This document shows, one piece after another, positions 8,177 to 20,694 of a stretch of 64,000 nucleotides of DNA (position 1 is its first letter; every line of letters begins with the position of its first letter). The stretch covers positions 60,032,948 through 60,096,947 of the forward strand of contig NC_059082.1 in the NCBI RefSeq assembly GCF_020497125.1. The letters are read 5' to 3'. Position numbers and translations under genes: made by a program. The notes beneath the pieces were generated by a model that was given only the letters and a program-made list of their open reading frames with translations, ran no database searches and was not told the origin of the DNA. This stretch comes from Mauremys mutica. Lineage: Eukaryota; Chordata; Testudines; Geoemydidae.

Positions 8177-10522
8177 TTACCTGGTACTGTGTTCTGTGTA
8201 TCAGTTTGAGGGCAGGAAGACATACCTTTATTTGCACATGCATGGCATTAGTGTTGTGTAACTGGGATAGGAAAATAAAGAAGGGATCATATATAAATAA
8301 ATAAAATCCAATCTGTTACTCAGCCATCAGAATTTTCATGTGCGTGAGATGTAGTAGCTTTGTAATGGTTGCCTGAGCAGAGAAAGCCCACTGTTAACAG
8401 TGTGAATTGCACTGTGGCTCGGGTGGTTTTCTAGGCTACCTAGTCCCAGTAAAACATTGTGTAACATGATGTAGTGCAAATGCTACAGTATCTTTCTACC
8501 TAAAAGGAAGCAGAAAATCCATTTGTCACACAGAGGGGCAAAGACTTTGGATGGAAAAAGCGTTTGCTATCTGCAAAATGGGAAGTGCTGGTTGGCGCTT
8601 TCCAGACAACCTCTCTTTGAAATCTCATCGCTTGTCTCCCTGTTTTATCCCTAGATAGTTATTTCAGTATTTAAAATACTACTGTCTCTCTGAATGTGGC
8701 TAAGCTATGCAAATCCTCACCCCTAGAGATAAAGCTAAGGGCCAGATTCTGACTAGTCCATGTTCAGGTGAGCTAGAGTTGAACAGCACAAGGAGTTGCC
8801 CTCTCTCTTGCAATTCTCTTCAGACCAGATAAACAGGAAATGGGTATGTTGCTTCCCATTTGGAGAGCCCCCATGCCTAAAATGGGTGGGGTGAGGGCGG
8901 CCATGAGAATACCATACTGCCATCCATACCGGCCAGCAAAAATGGCTAATCTCACTGCAAGGAGTGAGCTGCACTTTTGGCAGGGGTAATGGAGTGTTCC
9001 AGGGGGCGCACTCTGGAGAGCCCCAGGGAGAGTTCTGGCTGACTCAATCATAAGTTGTTCTGAGGGCTCCACCTATATATATCCGTTCCAGTTGTGATGT
9101 AGTGCAGAGTCTGTCCCTGAATTTCCCATGATCATCTCAGTTGTAACGCTTGTGCTCTGAGAACCTGAAGGTGACAGCATGTAAGAGCCTAGTTTCTCCC
9201 CGCAGTCTCTTTCCTCTTAATATTCTCACTAGCGCCATGTTAGCTGCCACTTCCTTCCCTCATTTGGTTGTGTAGCAGTGACTGGTTGGAGCATTTAGGA
9301 AGTGCAAGTTGTTACATGGGGAGAGCAGTCATGCTTCCTTGGCTGAGGGAATACTTATTGCTTGGAGGGAACATGAGAAGAAGATCAGGTCAGTCAGTGC
9401 AAAGGTTAGAGCAAGGCCAATTCCTTGGTGTGAGGGAAGGGAGTGGAGATTAAAATCATAACCATCTCCAGCACTGAAGACCTTCATGCTGGATTCTGCA
9501 GCTGGAACTGTTACCTTGGAATGCATGTCTTAGGAGCTATATTGTCAGCTCTTTAGGGCAGGTAATATCATTTTGTTCTGTTTGTACAGTGCCTAGCCCA
9601 ATGGGGGGGATTCCTAGGCACTATTGCAATACAGATAATAAACCATAGTACAGTATATTGTGCTCAATCTTCATGGTATCCAACCTTACAAGGATTAATA
9701 TACAATGGAAATTGTGTTCCTCTCTTCACCCCCAGTCAGTAATATTTTTCATAAACATGTACAGACGAGACTGTAGGATTGGATTTTACATTTTGAGCTG
9801 AAGGTTTGTGGTTATTCTAATCACTTCCGGAAGTGAGTTCTACAATTCTGGGACAAATGCCAGGTGAGTGCTGTATTCTGCACTTACGAGTTTCACTTTT
9901 GTGGTTAGCTCATGTCAGTAAAGTTCCCTCTGATACAATGCCACAGAAATGTTACTGCATTTTTTATTCTTGAAAGGGAAAAGCAGTTATTGATGGTGAT
10001 GTCACTATAGGGGGACACAAACTGCTGAAAATAATGTAAACTAAACTGTCTCCTGAAATCCTCTTCTGGGGATTTGGGAAAATTCTAGAGCGGGTGCATG
10101 TGCTTACATGAAAAGCTATGGAAGATCCCAAGAACAGTCAAATCAGTGCCAGGTAATGTATGGAGTGTACATTCCAGTACACACACAGACCCCAGTTCCG
10201 TAGGGTCTAGTGCCTGTCTGCATTAGCAGAGAGAGAAAAACAAGGAGTCATTTTGTGAGTGCATGATCGATTTCATGCTATAGTACTGAGGAAGAGAAAA
10301 GCATAGTCCTATGTGGAGATAGCATAGTAATGATAAGATGAGCATGTCGAATCTGTAGAGACTGAGTCCAGTTTACCTGTGGATGATAAGGGAAAAGCAG
10401 ACCTTGACTGGCATACTGACGGACTGATGAGATGTAGCTGGGCTGTGGGGTAGGTCTGACTGTGGAACAAATCTGAACTGCCTTTTAAAATGCAGGTTTT
10501 CAGCAGTTGAGATTTGGGGACC
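8177..10522. other. no gene seen; one short repeat inside
   Basis: Nothing coding is supported. About 9545-9645 belongs to a dispersed repeat listed separately. The rest shows no inverted ends, no target duplications and no splice-framed exon. Confidence 0.4.
9545..9645 (+). repeat. dispersed repeat with GTACAGTGCCTAG core
   Basis: The words ctctttagggcaggtaat, gtttgtacagtgcctagc, aatggggg, cctaggcactattg and atacagataataa recur in reverse at 35868-35970 and in part at 13905-14000. The family ends in an ATAATAAA-like tail, as a LINE- or SINE-derived 3' end would. I cannot name it. Confidence 0.5.
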
Positions 10523-12512
10523 ATAAGAACATAAGAACAGCCGTACCGGGTCAGACCAAAGGTCCATCTAGCCCAGTATCTGTCTACCGACAGTGGCCAA
10601 TGCCAGGTGCCCCAGAGGGAGTGAACCTAACAGGCAATGATCAAGTGATCTCTCTCCTGCCATCCATCTCCATCCTCTGATGAACAGAGGCTAGGGACAC
10701 CATTCTTACCCATCCTAGCTAATAGCCATTTATGGACTTAGCCACCATGAATTTATCCAGTCCCCTTTTAAACACTGTTATAGTCCTAGCCTTCACAACC
10801 TCCTCAGGTAAGGAGTTCCACAAGTTGACTGTGCGCTGCGTGAAGAAGAACTTCCTTTTATTTGTTTTAAACCTGCTGCCTATTAATTTCATTTGGTGAC
10901 CCCTAGTTCTTGTATTATGGGAATAAGTAAATAACTTTTCCTTATCCACTTTCTCAACATCACTCATGATTTTATATACCTCTATCATATCCCCCCTTAG
11001 TCTTCTCTTTTCCAAGCTGAAGAGTCCTAGCCTCTTTAATCTTTCCTTGTATGGGACCCTCTCTAACCCCCTAATCATTTTAGTTGCCCTTTTCTGAACC
11101 TTTTCTAGTGCTAGAATATCTTTTTTGAGGTGAGACCACATCTGTACACAGTATTTGAGATATGGGGGTACCATGGATTTATATAAGGGCAATAATATAT
11201 TCTCAGTCTTATTCTCTATCCCCTTTTTAATGATTCCTAACATCCTGTTTGCTTTTTTGACCGCCTCTGCACACTGCGTGGACATCTTCAGAGAACTATC
11301 CACAATGACTCCAAGATCTTTTTCCTGACTCGTTGTAGCTAAATTAGCCCCCATCATGTTGTATGTATAGTTGGGGTTATTTTTTCCAATGTGCATTACT
11401 TTACATTTATCCACATTAAATTTCATTTCCATTTTGTTGCCCAATCACTTAGTTTTGTGAGATCTTTTTTAAGTTCTTCACAATCTGCTTTGGTCTTAAC
11501 TATCTTGAGTAGTTTAGTATCATCTGCAAACTTTGCCACCTCACTGTTTACCCCTTTCTCCAGATCATTTATGAATAAATTGAATAGGATTGGTCCTAGG
11601 ACTGACTCTTGGGGAACACCACTAGTTACCTCTCTCCATTCTGAGAATTTACCATTAATTCCTACCCTTTGTTCCCTGTCCTTTAACCAGTTCTCAATCC
11701 ATGAAAGGACCTTCCCTTTTATCCCATGACAGCTTAATTTACGTAAGAGCCTTTGGTGAGGGACCTTATCAAAGGCTTTCTGGAAATCTAAGTACACTAT
11801 GTCCACCGGATCCCCCTTGTCCACATGTTTGTTGACCTCTTCAAAGAACTCTAATAGATTAGTAAGACACGATTTCCCTTTACAGAAACCATGTTGACTA
11901 TTGCTCAACGGTTTATGTTTTTCTATGTGTCTGACAATTTTATTCTTAACTATTGTTTCGACTAATTTGCCCAGTACCGACGTTAGACTTACCGGTCTGT
12001 AATTGCCGGGATCACCTCTAGAGCCCTTTTTAAATATTGGCATTACATTAGCTAATGTAGGTCAATGGGTACCGAAGCCAATTTAAAGGACAGGTTACAA
12101 ACCTTAGTTAATAGTTCCGCAACTTCACATTTGAGTTCTTTCAGAACTCTTGGGTGAATGCCATCTGGTCCCGGTGACTTGTTAATGTTGAGTTTATCAA
12201 TTAATTCCAAAACCTCCTCTAGTGACACTTCAATCTGTGACAGTTCCTCAGATTTGTCACCTACAAAAGCCAGCTCAGGTTTGGGAATCTCCCTAACATC
12301 CTCAGCCGTGAAGACTGAAGCAAAGAATCCATTTAGTTTCTCTGCAATGACTTTATCGTCTTTAAGCGCTCCTTTTGTATTTTGATCGTCAAGGGGCCCC
12401 ACTGGTTGTTTAGCAGGCTTCCTGCTTCTGATGTACTTAAAAAAACATTTTGTTATTACCTTTGGAGTTTTTGGCTAGCCGTTCTTCAAACTCCTCTTTG
12501 GCTTTGGCTGGG
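10523..12512 (-). mobile_element. CR1 LINE, 5'-truncated, reverse transcriptase region to 3' end
   Basis: The 3' end lies at the left. On the minus strand it finishes in the tandem 8-mer repeat GTTCTTATGTTCTTATG, the hallmark of the CR1 tail. The body encodes the reverse transcriptase and the C-terminal region of ORF2. The 5' end fades out near 12512, the usual 5' truncation of this family. No target duplication is expected or seen. Confidence 0.92.
10719..12402 (-). pseudogene. CR1 ORF2 reverse transcriptase, broken by frameshifts
   Basis: Three consecutive frames cover one protein: 12402-12052 (fingers; KSPGPDGIHPRVLKEL), 12043-11423 (palm) and 11444-10719 (thumb to C-terminus; [20 protein letters not shown]). 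The catalytic aspartates are present in VYLDFQKAFD and KFADDTKLL. Motif B reads GVPQESVLGP where the family has GVPQGSVLGP, so a key glycine is lost. The first frame ends at a small deletion near 12050. The second ends by a one-base loss near 11425 in TKWK. The element is close to intact but dead. Confidence 0.9.
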
Positions 12513-13483
12513 CAACATCTTCTGGAAACTGCTGGGTTTAATGAATTACTTGTCTAACAAAATGAGAGCAGCATCTGGGAGTGTGGAGATCCTACATGGG
12601 CAGTATAAAGTGCTACACGGAGTGGAAATGATCAAAATGCTGAGCATCAGCAGGGTGAATGATCATTTGCTGAGATCTGTGTAACTCACTTATGGCTGTC
12701 ACACCATACCACCATATATTGTTTTTTTCTTTGTGTGTGTGTGTGTGCATATAATTTAGCCCAAATTTGCTTGAAATTCCTATCAGAGTCATACGTTTCT
12801 ACAGACTTGGCACAAGCTTGGGGGTTGTAGAGCAACCTGAAACCAGGTGTATGTAATCTGATTTAGAGAGATCATTGCAAGAATTTTCCTTAGCCAGATT
12901 GGCCGTGGTATTACACTAGTTCTAATCAAAGGAGAAATATCAATCAACTTTTTTTTTAATTGTCTTCTGTGGCAGTGAGATAAATCTTTGGACTTGATGA
13001 ATAAATTTAGATAGCCCAACCAGAATTTTGGTTGTGGAAAAATAGAAAATCTCATATAAACAATTGGCAGAGGTGGCAGTGATAGTGGTATGGTGTTAAC
13101 ACAAGAACTAAACTGGAATGCTTGTCACTCATAGGATTAATGAAAACTAGAGACTTTGTCAGTCAAATTGTACAAACAATAAGATACTTGCTGTTTGCTT
13201 ACAGGATCGTTGATGTAAGATATCCAGAATATTTTTGTGTTGTCTCACAATAGCAACTGCAGGTATAAAATAGAGGCATTTTTTTATGAGAAGAAATTAA
13301 ATGACAGCTTTTATGGCAGTATGGCTAGTGTTCCTGGAACACTTAATAGATTGGCTATTTGGAAGAAGTGGTCAATAAATAGCTGCATTGGCACAATGTC
13401 ACTAATGTATCAAGGAGGCTCAGGGTTTAAGTTAAGGAGTTAAAGTCAAACTTCACACACTCACATACACAAAATACTATGCT
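12513..13483. other. no gene seen
   Basis: AT-rich sequence with a (TG)n tract near 12735. No element ends and no coding signal. Confidence 0.4.
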
Positions 13484-13683
13484 ACAGATGCTCCCTGGGT
13501 TATGCAAGACCCGATTTAGGCAATTTCGCACTTATGGAAAAAGTTCCATAAGCCAGAAATAGGATTTTCGAGTTGTGAAAATTTTTGCATAATGTATGGG
13601 TATATGTTTCCGACTTATGCAAAATTTGAGTTATGCAAGGCTTTCCAGAATGGAAATGATTGCGTAAGTCGGGGGCCGTCTGT
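13484..13683. mobile_element. 200-bp MITE with imperfect inverted ends
   Basis: The left end acagatgctccctgggttat and the reverse complement of the right end, acagacggcccccgacttac, share most positions. Inside, words such as ttatgcaa, gacttatgcaaaattt and ttccataagc recur in both directions, giving a folded layout. No clear target duplication is visible, so I do not assign a superfamily. There is no coding capacity. Confidence 0.6.
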
Positions 13684-13904
13684 TTATACTTAATGGTTGC
13701 TTGTGTGCTTTTCCAAATTAGCTTCTGTTGGATGAATCTGAAAAGAAAGCTGGATTTAGAGGCAACTGTTCTATTAATGAGCAGTGAGAATGGTACTAGA
13801 TGATCTTAAAGATATGGAAGCCTATGTTTAAAAAGAAAACAAAAAACACACTAATGTAACAGAATGAAAAGATACCTAATTCACTAATGTTATTTGCTTG
13901 TATT

Positions 13905-14000
13905 TGGCAAGTGCCTACAGGGCCTGTTATGCCGAGCATTGTACAAACATAGAATGGAAAACAATCCCTGCCCTAAAAAGCACAAAAGAGAGACAGACCA
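13905..14000 (-). repeat. dispersed repeat, GTACAGTGCCTAG family, partial
   Basis: gtgcctacagggcctgttat, gagcattgtacaaacatag and ccctgccctaaaaagcac match the 35868-35970 copy in order and orientation, with several changes. Confidence 0.4.
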
Positions 14001-14379
14001 TAAAAAGGGACAAGAAATAAGTAATAAATAACTTAATCTTATTTTCCTCATATTGTCTTTCCTGCCATGCCTCTCTTTCCCTTTTTTGTGTTTAACTCTT
14101 TTGAGTCATTTCTTAAAATAGGCTGAAGCACCTACCACACTTTTGGGTGCTCAAAGATAATAACAATATTATAATGATAATAGTTTGGTTGTCAGAGAGA
14201 TGGCCTGGAAACACTTGTCAAGCATGTCACTGATTTTCAGTACCCAACACCTTTAGACATAAGATTATGTGGGAAGAAGTTACTGAAAATGAAGCTCTTG
14301 AATCCTATTGACCAAGTTCTGCTTGCAAATCTGCCACTGAGTTACCCCATTGACTTCAATAAAGTTACAGGGATGGCTC

Positions 14380-15202
14380 TGTTAGAAGGGAAAAAGGATG
14401 GAAAGGCAAAAGGAGGAGTGTGTGTGCTTTCTGTCTCCCTAGGTTTGGCCTCCCTGTCCAGCGTCTGGTCATCTGGTAGGATCCCTTCTCCTGCAAAGAG
14501 GACCCCTCCCACTCTGAATAATGAGGAGTCAATTAATAAAGGTAAAATCAAATAAAGTGTATTGAAGAGTTTATAACAAAGAGTGGGGCAAATAAAAGGG
14601 GAATAAACAGCAAAATGGTGTGATACAGTGATTATCCCCTCAAACTCAACCCTATAAAACAAATATATAAAAAAACCTTCTTCACAGATCAAAGCAATGG
14701 CAGGTGCTTGGGATCTCAATCCTCTGGCTAATGGCAAGCCTTTGGAGAGGAGCTCCAAGGAGTCTCTTGATGTTCCTTCGGGGTCACGGGAAAGCAGAAC
14801 AGATGGGACACTCAGAAGATATTGTTTCTTCTCCTTCTCTCTTCTTTTTACGGGTGAGGAAGCTGTTGGAGAAAAATTCCTAACCCTTCTATCACTAGGA
14901 TGGATAGATGCCTGCAGGTAAAACCCATGACTGTCCCTGGCTGCCACTCAGATGGACAGCCCTGAGGCTTTGTACGGAGCAGTCTTTTATACACTTGCTG
15001 GGAAACCCCTTAGAAAAGGCAGGAAGCCCCTTCTGGGAAACCCCTTAGGAAAAACCATTCTGACTGGAAGTTGTTTACAACTCCAGGAGAAATAAAAGAG
15101 TGGGAAAAGTAATCTATAGCTCATGTGGGCATAAAACTCCATTTTGGAACCAACATGGATTCCTGTAGTCACAAAACATATGAAAGTGAACCCAACCTAA
15201 CA
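14380..15202 (-). mobile_element. Solo LTR, minus orientation, 4-bp target duplication
   Basis: On the minus strand the element starts TGTTAGGTTGGG and ends CTTCTAACA, a proper TG...CA pair with the short inverted repeat TGTTAG/CTAACA. It is flanked by GCTC at 14376-14379 and 15203-15206. A TATA box (TATAAAAG, minus strand, 14990-14983) sits in gtgtataaaagactgctcc at the expected distance inside an LTR. No internal region or second LTR is present, so it is a solo LTR left by recombination. The 201-codon ORF inside it shows no retroviral protein similarity that I can see. Confidence 0.82.
14983..14990 (-). promoter_or_regulatory. TATA box of the solo LTR
   Basis: TATAAAAG on the minus strand, about 210 bp from the LTR start, in the position of a U3 promoter. 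Confidence 0.6.
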
Positions 15203-15206
15203 GCTC

Positions 15207-16025
15207 GGACACAGAACTTGCACCCATGTTTGCTCTTAATTATACCCATGCAACTTCACTGGCATCGGCATTATTGTGCTACTTTCATTATTTGAAATGT
15301 TTTAAACAAAAAATGGAAAATTCCTCACCAGTTTTTCCATGAGATTATTTCCATTGCCTTTAATCTGGTTTGGGCCAGGCTTCACATGTATTGTTAAAAG
15401 AAAAGATGCTAAAACAGGTGGATTAATTTCTTAGGGCCAGAATGTGAACCTTGTGCACTAGTACTGGGAAGCAAAAGGACGTGAGGTCTGACTCTTTAAT
15501 CCCCATGATACATGATAGTTTGGGTGCAAGGGAGGAGCAGCCTTCTTGGGATACTAATCCTCTTCCTGCACAGATGAACAAGGGTGTGTGTGAGGAGTGG
15601 AGAGAGACTTGGCTATGAATTCCCCACCAAGGTGGCCTGCTCAGCTAAGCAGGTGTGTTCAGGGAAATTACCTTAACCAGGAGTAGGGTTGGCACAGATT
15701 ACTTTCCTCTTACCCAGGAACGAATTTGTGACACTGAATCAGTTGCTTTGTGGTCTGCTCATGGGTCAAAGCAGCTACAAATTGAGCCTTGCTCAGGGTT
15801 TGTGTCGTAGCCCCAACTTAGCTCTTAAACTTCAGAACCATTACTGTAATTAGGCATGGGAGCATAACAGCAGATTGTCCAAGGTTGTTATAACCTATAT
15901 GGAGTGTATTTCTGTAGATGGGGACAGGTATTTGAACCTGATGTTGCATAATGCAGTTGAGATGTATTATGAGCAGAGCTGGGAGAGAGTTTATGACCAA
16001 ATAAATGTTTGCAAGTTGTACTTGT
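15207..16025. other. no gene seen
   Basis: Spacer between two LTRs. No coding exon and no recognisable repeat ends. Confidence 0.4.
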
Positions 16026-16685
16026 TGTGACAAAGTTCCTCCTCTACCTTGGTGGGTCCTGCACTTATTGGTGGATTTGCTCGCCTCACAGATTCACCCT
16101 GTGGGTCAGGAAACAGCCCAAAGACCTTCCCCTCTGGTAGAAGCCACAGTCCAGGTCAATTCCTCCTGTGTTTGATCAGGAGCTGGGAGGTTTGGGGGGA
16201 ACCTGGGCCCACCCTCTACTCCGGGTTCTAGCTCAGGGCCCTGTGGATTGCAGCTGTCTAGAGTGTCTCCTGGTACAGTTGTGCGATAGCTACAACTCCC
16301 TGGGCTACTTCCCCATGGCCTCCTCCCAACACCTTCTTTGTCCTCACCACCGGACCTTCCTGGTGATATCTGATAAGACTTGTACTTCTCAGTCCTCCAG
16401 CAGTATGCCTACTTGCTCCCAGTTCCTCACACACACTTCCTCTCCCCTGGTTCCCCTTTGGCCTGACTGGAGTGAGCCCTTTTATAGCATTAGAGGGGCC
16501 TTAATTAGAGTCAGGTGCTTAACAGCCTCACCTGACTCTTAGCAGGTTAATTGGAGTCAGGTGTTCTCATTAGCCTGCAGCAGCCCCTGCTCTGGTCACT
16601 CAGGGAACAGAAAACTGCTTACCCTGTGGCCAGTATATCTCCCTTCTACTACTCTGCTGTTCCCAACTGGCCTGGGTCTATCACA
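16026..16685 (-). mobile_element. Solo LTR-like element, minus orientation
   Basis: On the minus strand it begins TGTGATAGACCCAGGCC and ends AGGAACTTTGTCACA, giving TG...CA ends and the short inverted repeat TGTGA/TCACA. CTATAAAAGGG lies on the minus strand around 16487-16477 as a U3-type TATA box. Copies of gtcaggtg recur in the promoter-distal part (16513, 16556), as repeated U3 elements often do. The 5-bp flanks (cttgt, tagtg) do not match, so the target duplication is lost or the ends are slightly off. The family differs from the LTR at 14380. Confidence 0.65.
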
Positions 16686-19600
16686 TAGTGTTGGATGGAG
16701 GTTCCTTGATAGAAATCAGTGGTAGAGGACTTTGGTAAAATATGCAGTGTTTAATTTGTAAGGAAAGAGGTGCTGGGGCTCAAGCAATCTTTTTATTTTC
16801 TTAACTGATATGGCTAGCCCAAAGGTGCCGGGACTATGAACTGCCAAGCCTAGAGGTGCCGGGGCTCAGGCCTGGCAAGCTCTGGCACAAATTAAGCACT
16901 GGAAAAAATGGTATTTGGAATAGAAGGTTACTACCTCTGAATGATCTTATGCTTAGAGATCAATCCGTTTTCAAGTGTGGGAGGGTGTCTACCCATTGTT
17001 GGTTTTAGACAGGGCAATAACATTTTCCAGACACACAACAGAGAAATCCTGATCTCAAAGTTGTATATTTCAGTGCTCAAGGGAAAAGTGGATGTGTTTG
17101 GTTATTATCAAACTGTGGTTTGTGGAGCCCCAGTGATGCAGGGAACTTTTCCTGGTGGTCTGCTGAATGAAACAGTTTCAGAACAAAGAAGGATGGGGAA
17201 AGTGATGGTCCATGCAAAACCTTCCCTCCTTACTGACAGCAGACTATTTGGATGAAAGTAAAGGATTGCACAAATCCTACAGATAGCTGTGTAAATTATC
17301 TCTTAAAATATACAATTTTCAACAGCTTCTGGGTTTATGAGTATTTAAATCACATTTTTATTGCAGATAAATGTTCCTTTTTCCATGTTCACAAAGGGTC
17401 TGTTCTTTGTGTTTGCTTTATCCTAGTATGTTTCTTTTGTAGGAATTGCATTTTAGGAAGAAAAAAAGCATCTGCTCATTGTTAGCTGGATTGCCATTTA
17501 CTGAAGGAAATATATTTCCTTTCTTTCCTCATGGTTACTGGCTGGTCATCACAATAACCAGACGCCAAGCTGGAGAATGCAGTTTTCCAGCAAGCGGCAT
17601 CTGGCTTCCTGGCAGACTCCACAGGCATTTGTGCTGGTGATTTTGGAGCTGCAGCTGGGTCTAGCTGGCTGCTGATGGAGTATATGGGCTACCCTGTCAT
17701 TCTAGATGCTATTTACCTTTGGCTCACCTTTGATTCAGAGGCATTTAGGCATTTGTGCCTTTCCATAATGTTGCCATGTATCAGTCTTTCAGATGACTTT
17801 ATGAAGATCCATTCCCAGTTGGGAAAAAGAAAGCTGTTTCACATGCCCATGTATTTTCTGCATGTGTGTGCAAACTATAAAACTACTCATCTATCAGCAG
17901 ATGGCTCATGTGCCCAGACTGCATGGTAAATAAGCAGAAACCAATCAGTCCATCTCTGTGAATGCAGAACTCTGATTTTATCTGAATATGTCCCACAATG
18001 ACAAAATATAAAGGGCTCCCTTGTGGTTTAGAACCAGAGCTAGGGCTAAGATGTGGGGTGGCAGAGACACAGTGCCCTAGTTGGGGCACCTGGAGCCATT
18101 GTGTCTCTGATATATCAGTAGCTTTCTCCAGGAGTTGAAGGGGGAGCATGGCCAATGTTCTCCATTTCATGGGGTGCAGTGTGCACAATCCAGTTCTGAA
18201 GTTTGGCCCAATGGATGGATGGGGCACTGCACTAGAAGCCATTTCTATTCTTCACTCAGTTGCTAACCTGCTGTGTAGCCTTGTGCAAATCATCTTACTT
18301 GTCTGTGCCTCACTTTCCCAGTTTGTCCATGAGTGACACATGCAAGTCGCATTGCTTAGTGCATTTTGGAAGGCATGGAGATACTGACACAGTACTAGAA
18401 CCTGAATAGAATTTGCATTGAGCTAGCTTTGCTCTTCTCTGAGGAGGCGAGTGCTGCCAGACGGCAGGGGGCTTTAAGCTTAATGAGGCACCAGCAATCC
18501 CATTGAACCTCTCTCAGCATGGCTGGAATCTTTCTCTCTCACACAGGGCTGGGACTGACTGACCACCTTGCGTGATTAAGAACATGGCATGAAAGTATAA
18601 TCTGTTTTGTGAGTCAGGGATGTCACATTTATTTTGAGTACTTGTCTGGTTCAGAGAATGACCCTGATAGTGATGTTGCTGTATGAAAAAGACAAGTGCT
18701 CCTTGTTCACATTTTAATTGTAGACTCTCAGATACACAAGTGCCTCCCTATTATGTCCAACTGCTACTCCAAAGTGTGGCATATAAAATGGAGTGGTGGC
18801 ATGGATTCAATATACAAATCTATTTATTTATAGCGGAGTGACCTTCTGTTCAGCAGTGCTATGGATTCCAGCCCCCTGATAGGCAGTCGGATTCTCAGTG
18901 AATGTCTGGCTGAGATTCAGGGTGGAACTGGAATAGGATTTTTTTTCTCAGTAATAATGAGGTCTTCAACATTATCCTGTGGAGGTTAGGGCATATTTGA
19001 ATTCATTTTGCCTTTTGCCCTTTGAGCCAGATGCACACCACTGACTCAGTATAACTTCTGACAGGTATCCATCTGGCCCAGCTGCAGAATTGTACACCAT
19101 TTTGCCCAGTACAGGGGGAAGCCTGAAAAATATCTCAGTAAGATAGGGCTGTAATGTTCTTAAGAACACACAAAAAAACACATTATTAATCCTATACCCA
19201 CTGAGAAACCTCACTGTGAACTAAACAATATTGCATTCAGTTTGATTTTTGGTTTTCATGTACACGTGGCCTTATTAAGCTTCTAAACACAAACACGTTC
19301 CTTTTAAAATATATCTTCAAAGTATTCTTGAGTTCTAGCCCTGTAGGGACTTGACATCTCAAAGGAAACTTGCTGACATAAACTGGTATGTAGAACTTGA
19401 TCTATTCTAATATATGATTTTAATGTTTCTCATTTTCTTGCTTTGCCAGCTCACATCTATCATACAGTGTCATATTTAAGTTTCCTAAATTACTGCTTTT
19501 AAATTTTTGTCACTTATTCAGCAAAGAGAGATAGTCTAAAGCTCAGCTTCCTTTTCCCCCACCCCATGATTGTATCTTAATATTAATAGTTTGAGGGGAA

Positions 19601-19918
19601 AATGGAACTTTTCCCTCAGTTAAGGAGACAGCACTTTTTTTGGATAGATTTGGGATTCAATATTGTCCTGGTTTCAAATTCAAGGCAGGATTAAATTTCC
19701 AAGCATTGAACAGAATTCAGCGAGGCCAATGGCATGATGGCATGTGAGAGAGGGCAGGATGTTCTGAGCACTGTAATTACTAGAATGAGAAAATATATCT
19801 CCCATAATCTATTAGTCAGTGATGGGTAGATAGATTCATTTCCTATTGTTTGTAGCACATATGTTAAGGAATAAGTGCTCAAGTAAATTCTATTATTTGG
19901 AGGATTAGAGGAAATAAT
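16686..19918. other. no gene seen; one SINE core fragment
   Basis: No supported exon or complete transposable element. About 18255-18330 (ctgtgtagccttgtgcaaat, tctgtgcctcactttcccag) matches the conserved core of MIR-type CORE-SINEs. The remainder shows nothing I can name. Confidence 0.45.
18255..18335 (+). repeat. MIR/CORE-SINE fragment
   Basis: The order gctgtgtagccttgtgcaa, atcatcttacttgtctgtgc, ctcactttcccagtttgtcc parallels the MIR core: loss of position before the comma, then tgcctcagtttcc. Neither head nor tail is preserved. Confidence 0.55.
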
Positions 19919-20112
19919 CATAGAATCATAGAATTCAAGATCAGAAGGGACCATTATGATCTTCTAGTCTGACCTCCTGCAAGATGCAGGCCACATAAGC
20001 CGATCCACCCACTCCTTTAGCAAGCGACCCCTGCCCCATGCTTCGGAGGAAGGCGAAAAACCTCCAGGGCCACTGCCAATCTACCCTGGAGGAAAATTCC
20101 TTCCCGACCTCA
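19919..20112 (-). mobile_element. CR1 3' end fragment
   Basis: On the minus strand it ends in ATTCTATGATTCTATGAT, the CR1-type tandem 8-mer tail. The body has the antisense 3' UTR words gatcagaagggaccattatg, gtctgacctcctgc and ggaggaaaattccttcccga. Non-coding. Confidence 0.85.
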
Positions 20113-20424
20113 CACATTTTAATAAAACTGTTTTGACCTCAAGCTGACAATTTCAAAGTTGCTTCTTTGTTTTCTTACTGCTGATCCTTAAAAGCAAGAA
20201 ACCTCTGTTGTGAAATGCCAAGAACCCCAAACTTCCAGTTAATCCACGGCACTTACGGGGCTCAGCACCTTGCCTGACTCTGCAACGTTGTCATATTTCA
20301 TAACGTATCAAATACTATTCTGCATGGCCTTTGTTTTCCAATTCAGGTTTTGTCGCGCTCTCATATGATTGATATTTGCTTTTAACCATTAACAATGAGT
20401 CACACTTTTGCCTATGGTCTGAGG

Positions 20425-20686
20425 CAGGGGTCGGCAACCTCTGGCACGTGGCTTGCCAGGGTAAGCACCTTGACGGGCCAGGCCAGTTTGTTTACCTGCT
20501 GCTTTGGCAGGTTCAGAGGACCACGGCTCCCACTGGCCCCGGTTCGCCATCCCAGGCCAATGGGGGAGGCGGGAAGCGCCGCGGGATGTGCGGTCCGAAC
20601 CTGCCGACGCGGCAGATAAACAAACTGGCCCAGTCAGTCAGGGTGCTTACCCTGGCGAGCCGCGTGCCAGAGGTTGCTGACCCCTG
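20425..20686. mobile_element. hAT-type MITE with long palindromic arms
   Basis: Begins CAGGGGTCGGCAACCTCTGG and ends AGAGGTTGCTGACCCCTG. The perfect 8-bp target duplication gtctgagg lies at 20417-20424 and 20687-20694. The two halves are largely reverse complements (ggcttgccagggtaagcacc against ggtgcttaccctggcgagcc), so the RNA or single strand would fold into a hairpin. GC-rich, no coding capacity. It abuts the CR1 fragment that follows. Confidence 0.93.
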
Positions 20687-20694
20687 GTCTGAGG

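Noticed and set aside
14342..14947. 201-codon minus-strand ORF
   Set aside because: It lies within the solo LTR at 14380-15202, has no recognisable domain, and LTRs of this kind rarely encode proteins. Most likely a chance frame.
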